Assembly (NCBI GenBank): GCA_017745015.1
Contig: JAGIAF010000071.1
Coordinates: forward strand, 1-12,729
DNA: 12,729 nt
From: Bdellovibrio sp.
GTDB taxonomy: Bacteria; Bdellovibrionota; Bdellovibrionia; Bdellovibrionales; Bdellovibrionaceae
Direction of reading: 5' to 3'
Made by a program: the position numbers and the translations under genes. The first letter of the stretch is position 1. The number at the start of each line of letters is the position of its first letter. The notes under the pieces were generated by a model. That model worked only from the letters and a program-made list of their open reading frames with translations, was not told where the DNA came from and ran no database searches. Positions 9,501 to 12,729 of the stretch are shown piece by piece.

Positions 9501-9699
9501 GTAGAAACAAAATAAGAACAAGTCCGTCTAGAATTCGCTTCCAAACTGCTGTTCCAAAATGATTCGAATAGACTGTTTCCAGGCGTTTTAATGTTTCCAA
9601 CTGAATATTTATCGGTTTTATGAACAACTTCTGAAGGGAATATCTCGCATGTTGTAAAAAAACGAACAAATACCCTAAGGGCACATTACATTTGATCAA
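1510..9699 (-). CDS. Giant lipoprotein: 13 Ig-like repeats plus NHL-like propeller
   Basis: The open frame gives 2729 residues. A hydrophobic stretch (about 57-68) ends in a lipobox L-S-S-C with Cys71, so the mature protein is probably a lipid-anchored envelope protein. Domains in order: beta-rich region 83-170, helical stretch 186-245, PKD-like 257-348, Ig-like 355-459, thirteen Ig-like repeats 461-1602, four divergent Ig-like modules starting near 1603, 1696, 1800 and 1915, then an NHL-like beta-propeller from about 2044 to the end. The propeller has the NHL signature G-D-G-G...A-x-F...I-A-V-D-x-N-x-N-L-L-I-S-D...R-I-R-K-V near 2104-2139 and a second one near 2394-2440. The reading frame begins at TTG (9699); there is no in-frame ATG before the lipobox. 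GTG at 9684 and TTG at 9627 or 9600 are alternative starts and would shorten the long N-region. A role as adhesin or surface-display stalk is inferred. No enzyme motif is seen. Confidence 0.85.
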   Translation of the reverse strand: MIKCNVPLGYLFVFLQHARYSLQKLFIKPINIQLETLKRLETVYSNHFGTAVWKRILDGLVLILFLLLSSCSADSLSWETSAKISGKFAFTGSASVQDVSQISCASPQALLYKLDASGNRVEPALATSSISADGSYYFMVKSIGVNVKDEVPQNALMVVVSGCSSGVYLRPITSTQNQDITSGSSLIGYAINTVQKNKMTEVLESSPGQVSSLMAILSSASSFADAYNLLISNSSATSLFTQIFGVAPSVLAQASPEIVVSSLPNQAQELNPLSMNVSVTHWDTHYQVAYKWTLDSTVIGQSANLRYTPGANAQGAHTLMVTIGENDGAGGVDTSKPTKTISQSIVIANNILPQAPSLTVTNPLVVGVTPINSRSLTVTVNTGTDLSNCASFSYLALTESAAVPDGSLYTISCSQAGAQNLATYTLTSPGDGAKTLYLWAKDASGTVSSTPSIFSFNLDTNIPTTTITTPALTLTNSASQNFAFTANDNGGVIGHFDCKIDNGAYVACSNPKSYSGLAEGDHTFSVRSTDTAGNVSTDATMTWHIDLTPPVLTLAGTPNAVTNQLTATFSLTATDSGGAGVAGYRCQMDSGTWAGCSSPYVSVLSAGTHTLRAQALDVAGNVSSIQSYSWTIDTTAPVISITSKPSVITNSQSASFSFGATDSGGGAVSSYECSLDGAGFSACTSSKNYSSLSEGSHTFQVRALDSAGNIGLPASYTWTTDLTAPVLTIGVTPGAITGSSNANFTFSATDSGGGSVASYQCKLDSSAYANCTSPVSYSGLAEGSHTFYVKVTDSAGNTSVASSYTWNINLTAPSLSITSNPQSITNQTTASFGFTATASGGSGIASYQCKLDSGSYSICSSPLSYSSLGQGSHTFYVTATDTVGNTSVAVSYTWSIDTTGPTTTLSSSPLSLTNDVNPSFSFGAIDVGGATVASFECSLDSGAYSTCVSPTSYTSLASGVHTFAVRAIDTVGNTGGSALYNWTIDTTTPIASINSRPNSITNLTTASFTFSANAPSGGSITGYQCQLDSGGFGACTSPHNYSGLGQASHTFQVKSVDNNGNISAASSYTWTVDITAPVVTIVASPASLTNATAASFTFSAVDTGGGSIASYQCKLDGGSYASCSSPQNLSALTQGSHTFSVTATDSAGNTSSPVNYTWTVDLTAPTSTIATTPSSLTNATTASFTFSAVDTGGGNVASYMCKFDGGTYSACTSPSSASSLAQGSHSFQVYAIDSAGNSGAAATNSWTVDLTAPTVGITETPLAVTNDVNPSFAFSASDTGGGTIASYSCKLDSGSYVVCSSPQSYGSLVQGAHTFYVTATDTAGNTSTAASYSWTLDTTGPVTTIATAPNSLTNSTSAGFTFSASDTGGGVVTSFNCKLDNGLYAGCSSPQNTSGLAQGSHTYSVTATDSAGNTGSAATYTWTVDLTPPTLVITASPNSITNATSASFTFSATDTGGGSIASYSCKLDSGSYSACTSGVSYSALTQGGHSFSVIATDTAGNISSAASYSWTIDTTAPTVTITANPTSPNNSTSASFSFSGSDTGGGSIASYQCKIDSGTYSTCTSAKSYSGLTEGTHTFYVQSLDTAGNTSSAASYSWVVDITAPVVAISIPSANGSVIAANSVSSFAISGSCTENGLAVNLTGSVAQSVACSGASWSANLNLSALSDGTITVNANQTDAAGNTSATATVTAIKDTTAPTISVTGLATLKGGSTTSISWSLTEPNVASSTNFSVEVFDGTTWTSVGSKAATAGANANVSYTLLSATMPSVDTTAAKIRVTVTDAAGNVGSGVSGTFIIDNTPPVLSSFTVNGGAASTTNSNIQIGFAATDSWSNISKICMQTSSTIPTSSSSCWVNAATYGLTPAQSLSTNAIYFGVGVVSGTYPIYIWLMDAVGNISTNAASTGVDKGSVVYNAPSPPLISGLQVTSTDAPSSPTTSTDLTVASGANIYVKWATSSTTGLAAGAISISYSTNDSTYTSLATGLSNAANGGCTLTGSYTGCAVLSAPTGSYFRLKLKVIDTLNFISMVSSNPMNSSSVNFLAGNTDLAIGSSAKSAVIQGSGSASLAVLDDGRIFVNDTRGLAWVNPTTGVYELLGSLTGTSSGDGGVLTSATFKSIAAIAVDSNNNLLISDSTRIRKVNTSASPMTITTIIGGGTDTSNSVAVATNYLAANNIGRLDVSPNGDIWFRGESTAGKIRKYTASTGAISTIVFSGTGNSFSTTQANTSCTYSSYYVTFDSSGNTDHLIWKMASTGSTGACIAGTTSEWQGYAQVDPATGVSFLPAPSAVYNTVYNSNTGYRDYQSFYTAKSGDVYAFTTSASATSKKIFKFNKSTLSWTALYGSGSAGTCAEGTPASSCALLPTAIALNSQGQLFYLDNMSRAIRTIDADGNVQTIAGDKLGSIDGTQPLLARFVSLNDVKWWSDGTSQYITMFDRSDSRIREFAVGGTLTTLAGNQVSGNPAAGSTAATSSLQTIADANINRFMVNSVGDIYYARNGSSVLSRIVRATGKWTDVSSSFGYGPQPMAIGNGYLLASSYNLVSNVTSNASIYVTNISTNAVTKIIYPATNTALAAAYCAAGTTLAGSCNASTYGSSTNIQGYYDTATNSWIAHEANGTRFVTYGLTGGGTMQNLTAYVPASSTYIQFVTAHAVVGFDANRSADLTTNYIYTCATDNKLYKYNLNNSGAETNLPMPVTSMKCSGPVYYSATRGSLIFSFTQNSLYGVAEYLNP
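4894..8319 (-). repeat. Thirteen tandem 87-88 residue Ig-like repeats
   Basis: The array encodes residues 461-1602. The first two units are 87 residues and the next eleven exactly 88 (264 bp). Unit boundaries on the plus strand fall at 8319, 8058, 7797, 7533, 7269, 7005, 6741, 6477, 6213, 5949, 5685, 5421 and 5157. Each unit after the first begins T-x-P, carries A-S-F-x-F and (usually) D-x-G-G, an invariant C-x9-C around C-K-L-D-S-G, then G-S-H-T-F-x-V-x-A-x-D-x-A-G-N-T and ends S-Y-T-W-T-V-D. This is a known bacterial Ig-like repeat type, common in secreted and surface proteins. DNA identity between units is much lower than protein similarity, so the array is old rather than freshly expanded. 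Confidence 0.92.
9487..9531 (-). other. Lipoprotein signal core and lipobox of the giant protein
   Basis: The reading is I-L-D-G-L-V-L-I-L-F-L-L-L-S-S-C preceded by W-K-R, the classic order of positive charge, hydrophobic core and lipobox. The cysteine codon is at 9489-9487. Serine at +2 and alanine at +3 after the cysteine do not suggest inner-membrane retention by the Asp+2 rule, so outer-membrane sorting is plausible. Confidence 0.7.
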
Positions 9700-9763
9700 T
9701 AGTCTTTAACCATTTTGGTCCACTGGACTCTCCATCGCACTCAGAAATTCCGATACGAACACA
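9700..9763. promoter_or_regulatory. Divergent intergenic region with short palindromes
   Basis: Only 64 bases separate the longest version of the giant gene from the barrel gene; about 164 if the giant starts at 9600. It holds TTGATCAA (9692-9699, a perfect eight-base palindrome overlapping the outermost TTG start) and GTCCA-C-TGGAC (9718-9728). CCCTAAGGG lies at 9673-9681. I could not identify a convincing -35/-10 pair for either direction, and the barrel gene has no evident Shine-Dalgarno site before its ATG. Confidence 0.3.
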
Positions 9764-10846
9764 ATGAAGTCTCGGAAATTGAAGATCAAATTAGATCACC
9801 TTATTGTGGGAGGAATCCTTCTGGCTTGTGCTGGTACAGTTCGCCAATTCCTCTTCAATGATAGGGCCTTCGACGACGAGCCCTCTTCAATTACCGCCAC
9901 AATCAACGAGCCCACGTCCCCCATCAAGTCAGAGCAAAGCGAGCAAGTACGCACCTCAGAGCCGCCACTTTGCGAGCCTTCTAAGAAAGAGACTTCTTTC
10001 AAAAAATTGATGCAACTTGAATACACTGAACCTCATCGTCAAATAGCTTCCGTGGACGACACCACCCTTCATACAGAACTTCCCAAGGCGGAAAACTCCC
10101 TCAACTTGGAAATAGCAAAGCCACCTAAGGCTCACCGCCTGGATATTTGGTCTGGTTTTGGATCGAACTATCTTAAGTTCAGCCAGAAAGATTCTTCAGG
10201 AATTGAAAATGGACAATTCAGCTCAGTCACATTGCCTACTCTCATGGTAGAAACGCGATTGGTCTGGAGCGATAATTGGAGCTATGTATTTGCGTACAAC
10301 CAAATGCCTGGCAAGATCGAAACCAAAGGAAACCTACGTCTGGATAACGATACCTTCACCTGGAGCTACTTCAGCTTCGAAGCGGAACGTCATGTATTTG
10401 ATGGCCCCTTTGGATCACGAATTTTTGTACTGGGTGGAGTGCAACGACATCAAATGCCTTTCCTCGTGGGAGGAACCACCTATGACGTTGACCTTATTCA
10501 AACAGAGCTCTCAACAGCTTCAGTAGGAGCCCGGATTGAACTTAAACCGGTGGATAAATGGCTCATCGAAGGTTTCATGCGCTACCAAACTCCACTCACA
10601 TCAGAAGCAAGCAATGGTGGCGACTTCAAAATCACCGGAGGCTTATCATTCGATGGACTCGTGGGAATCTCTCGCGCGCTCACCCCACGCTGGAGCTTTG
10701 GAGTTTTTTGGTTCGGCCAATCCCACAACTTGAACTACACCTACACTTCAAGCGACCAATCCGTTCAACGTGATGGTACGCAAGTCCTCTTCAACTCAGA
10801 CCTTCAGGTTCGCCTCGGATATCAATGGAGTTTTGGCAAAGATTAA
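9764..10846 (+). CDS. Envelope protein with N-terminal anchor, linker and C-terminal beta-barrel
   Basis: This is a 360-residue protein that I do not recognise by name. Residues 1-12 are basic. A hydrophobic stretch (about 13-27) contains L-L-A-C, with Cys22 in a possible lipobox; it could instead act as an uncleaved membrane anchor or an ordinary signal peptide. Residues 33-122 are polar, rich in E, S, P and K, and probably a disordered periplasmic linker. From 125 to 357 the sequence alternates hydrophobic and polar residues in about ten stretches rich in W, Y, F and G, ending Y-Q-W-S-F near the C-terminus, as in outer-membrane beta-barrels. It is divergent from the giant lipoprotein gene and convergent with the propeller paralogue, suggesting a shared envelope role. 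A barrel partner or exporter for the propeller proteins is an inference; a simple porin-like protein is equally possible. Confidence 0.75.
   Translation: MKSRKLKIKLDHLIVGGILLACAGTVRQFLFNDRAFDDEPSSITATINEPTSPIKSEQSEQVRTSEPPLCEPSKKETSFKKLMQLEYTEPHRQIASVDDTTLHTELPKAENSLNLEIAKPPKAHRLDIWSGFGSNYLKFSQKDSSGIENGQFSSVTLPTLMVETRLVWSDNWSYVFAYNQMPGKIETKGNLRLDNDTFTWSYFSFEAERHVFDGPFGSRIFVLGGVQRHQMPFLVGGTTYDVDLIQTELSTASVGARIELKPVDKWLIEGFMRYQTPLTSEASNGGDFKITGGLSFDGLVGISRALTPRWSFGVFWFGQSHNLNYTYTSSDQSVQRDGTQVLFNSDLQVRLGYQWSFGKD
10843..10846. other. Four-base stop-codon overlap of convergent genes (TTAA)
   Basis: The palindromic TTAA supplies the TAA of the rightward barrel gene (10844-10846) and, on the other strand, the TAA of the leftward propeller paralogue (10845-10843). 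No terminator hairpin is visible on either side, so the two mRNAs should run into each other's coding sequence. Confidence 0.9.
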
Positions 10847-12729
10847 GGGTTCACGTACTCTGCGACACCGCTCAAGCCGTTTTGTGTGTATGTGAATAGG
10901 AGCGAGTTGCGGAATTTATCGAAGCGCAAGCCACCCGAGCATGCAAATGTAGAGTTCGGAAAAGCTAACAAAGTCTCTGCACCGGAATTATTAAGGTCGT
11001 ATTTATACAACTTACCATCCGTCGCACAAGTATAGATATAATTCGTGGAAAGATCTGAGCTGCGGTTAATATCAAACCGACTGAATGCACGGCTTAACGT
11101 CGCATATGTTCCCACCGTCCCCGTGCCATCGGCTGAAAACTGAGCAATACGTTTCGAATTATACTCAGGGATCAGCCACATATTTGTCACAACGTCGTAG
11201 CCACCTTGATAACCTGTATCTTTAGCAAGACCCGTTGCCACGCACGCCGTCACCGCAGTTCCATCAGCACAAACTGTAGATGGAACTGAAACAGCAGAGC
11301 TATTGCGCAGAACATTGGCCGTCGTTTTCGCAGTAAGGTCATAAGTAACAAAGCGCGAGTCTTGCGCACCATTGGCAAGAGTCCAAGAGAATGTATTTAC
11401 CAACAACTTTTGGGAATTAATCGCAATAAGTGCTGGGCCGTATCCATAACCATTTGAAAGATCCTCCCACAATCCCGTCGCTCTTGGAACTCGGGACATA
11501 GTGCCGCCAGCTCTTGAAAGATACAGATCTCCGGCTTCTGAAACCATAATGCGATTAGGATAGGAGTCCGCTGTATTCGCGAATGGATTTTCCGCTGCAA
11601 CACTTCCCACTGCTGGCACTGCCGAATATTGCATACCTACTAATGTATAAATTGTTTCTCCCGGTTGGAACTCACGAACACGCACGTCATTGAAATCCAT
11701 CACTGTAATATAGCTTTGCCCATTAGAATTCCAGGATTTCACGTCGGTTAAAGATCCGAAGCGAGTTGCTAATACCTGACGTCCATCATCTGAACCCAAA
11801 CGGTCCCCCACCAGTGTGCGAATTTTTCCCTCGCTATCCACTGTACGAATCGATTTGGATTTTGTATCGACGTAGAATAACTGACCTTGGCTATTAAAAG
11901 TTAAAGCCGAAGCTGAAATCGCACAACTTGCTTGTGATGTGCCGTCGGGGCATGTGCCTGGTTGATTTGAACCATAGGTCAACGTCCATGTTAAGTTTGT
12001 CGAGTCGAATTTATAAATAGCTTGAACAGCGGACCCGGTAGTACCGTAAGCCGCATAAACATTTCCGCTTTTATCATTATAGAAATTAGCGTAATCACGC
12101 GACCCATTTGTAGACTTAATATACGCAGGTGCAGGCAAGAATGAAACACCGGTTGTCGGGTCCACAACGGCCATCGCGCGTCCCTCACTTGTTCCCGTCG
12201 AGAACGGACAAGAGGTAGAAACCCCTATTTGCATATACCAAACAAGTTTGTCGACATTTCCGTTTGCATCAAATGTTGTGAAGTAATTATTCGTCGTACA
12301 CAAAGTATTGTCTTGGGTTGCAGAATAGCGGTTACCTGTTCCAGAAAGATTGATTGTGCTAACCACGCCTGTGCTAACTGTGTATTTGCGGACTTTTCTA
12401 TCTGAACTTGATCTAAAGAACAAATCCCCATTAGAAGAGACCGTGATATGAGAAATATTGGACGTCGCAAGGAAGTTGGTGGCTCCCGTTACATAGTCGC
12501 TGGAATCACTACCACCGCCCAGATACCTAGAGATCGTCATCGGGCTCACACGGGTATTGATCTTACGAATGATCGTCGCATCCGCGACTAAAATATCATT
12601 ATTATTGTCGACCCAAAGACCGCCTAATGATTTAAATTTCGCACTGGTTAAAACGCCGCCATCACCTGAAGAAGACGCCGCCGTTGTCGCAATGATTTCA
12701 TAGACGCCCGTTGTCGGGTTCACCCACGC
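10843..12729 (-). CDS. NHL-like propeller protein, paralogue of the giant's C-terminus (5'-partial)
   Basis: The frame is open to the window edge and reads A-W-V-N-P-T-T-G at its visible start, exactly matching an internal position of the giant protein (about residue 2083). The GTG at 12723 is therefore not a real start and the gene continues beyond the window. The visible 628 residues cover most of a beta-propeller. They include an NHL motif near 12560-12665 (G-D-G-G...A-x-F...V-D-N-N-N-D-I-L-V-A-D...R-K-I), another near 11690-11830, and the terminal G-V-A-E-Y-V-N-P. The cysteine-pair motifs C-P-D-G-T-S-Q-A-S-C and C-A-D-G-T-A-V-T-A-C recur and align with the giant's pairs. By analogy the missing part likely holds Ig-like modules and a lipoprotein signal. 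An exported binding or adhesion role is inferred; no catalytic motif is seen. Confidence 0.85.
   Translation of the reverse strand, partial: AWVNPTTGVYEIIATTAASSSGDGGVLTSAKFKSLGGLWVDNNNDILVADATIIRKINTRVSPMTISRYLGGGSDSSDYVTGATNFLATSNISHITVSSNGDLFFRSSSDRKVRKYTVSTGVVSTINLSGTGNRYSATQDNTLCTTNNYFTTFDANGNVDKLVWYMQIGVSTSCPFSTGTSEGRAMAVVDPTTGVSFLPAPAYIKSTNGSRDYANFYNDKSGNVYAAYGTTGSAVQAIYKFDSTNLTWTLTYGSNQPGTCPDGTSQASCAISASALTFNSQGQLFYVDTKSKSIRTVDSEGKIRTLVGDRLGSDDGRQVLATRFGSLTDVKSWNSNGQSYITVMDFNDVRVREFQPGETIYTLVGMQYSAVPAVGSVAAENPFANTADSYPNRIMVSEAGDLYLSRAGGTMSRVPRATGLWEDLSNGYGYGPALIAINSQKLLVNTFSWTLANGAQDSRFVTYDLTAKTTANVLRNSSAVSVPSTVCADGTAVTACVATGLAKDTGYQGGYDVVTNMWLIPEYNSKRIAQFSADGTGTVGTYATLSRAFSRFDINRSSDLSTNYIYTCATDGKLYKYDLNNSGAETLLAFPNSTFACSGGLRFDKFRNSLLFTYTQNGLSGVAEYVNP

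Noticed and set aside
9598..9640. ACCGATAA on the minus strand resembling the -10 of a flagellar sigma-28 promoter for the giant gene.
   Set aside because: No TAAA-type -35 is present at the right distance, so the match is only half a promoter.
9619..9651. Out-of-frame ATG on the minus strand opening a ten-codon frame before the giant gene's later start candidates.
   Set aside because: No ribosome binding site and no sign of an attenuation structure; too short to support as a leader peptide.
12721..12723. GTG as the true start of the second propeller gene.
   Set aside because: The frame continues to the window edge with A-W before it, and the giant protein has L-A-W-V-N-P at the matching internal position, so the gene extends beyond the window.

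Overview
The window looks like chromosomal DNA from a Gram-negative predatory-type bacterium, most likely a Bdellovibrio relative (Bdellovibrionota). This is an inference from three things: a TIGR02147/DUF4423-type regulator, a giant exported lipoprotein built from cysteine-paired Ig-like repeats plus an NHL-like beta-propeller, and an outer-membrane barrel protein. No rRNA, tRNA, mobile element or CRISPR array is visible. The DNA is almost fully coding, and no gene-free stretch exceeds about 120 bases.

Layout, left to right. (1) Bases 1-122 hold a promoter region with two overlapping inverted repeats, possibly with the tail of an upstream gene. (2) A small secreted protein with a DUF333-like cysteine domain and a degenerate second half runs rightwards (123-566). 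(3) A strong 13-bp-stem terminator at 577-611 serves both this gene and the convergent regulator gene. (4) A TIGR02147-family regulator (614-1426, leftwards) has a near-consensus promoter so close to its ATG that its mRNA is probably leaderless. (5) A giant lipoprotein gene (1510-9699, leftwards) fills most of the window. It encodes a lipobox, an N-terminal beta/helical region, PKD/Ig-like modules, thirteen tandem Ig-like repeats (residues 461-1602; the last eleven are each exactly 88 residues), four more Ig-like modules, and a C-terminal NHL-like propeller of about 690 residues. (6) Divergent from it, a 360-residue protein with an N-terminal membrane segment or lipobox, a charged/proline-containing linker and a C-terminal beta-barrel runs rightwards (9764-10846). 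(7) A second propeller gene (10843-12729, leftwards, its 5' part outside the window) is a paralogue of the giant's C-terminal domain. It overlaps the barrel gene by four bases at the stop codons.

Working model (inference). The giant lipoprotein and its neighbouring paralogue are envelope-anchored or surface-displayed proteins: a long disulphide-stapled Ig stalk carries a propeller head suited to binding a partner. The barrel protein between them may be the outer-membrane partner or exporter. The HTH/winged-helix regulator just downstream of the giant gene may control this or other surface genes. The individual domain types are known. The arrangement of two propeller paralogues flanking an oppositely oriented barrel gene is the most system-like signal here.
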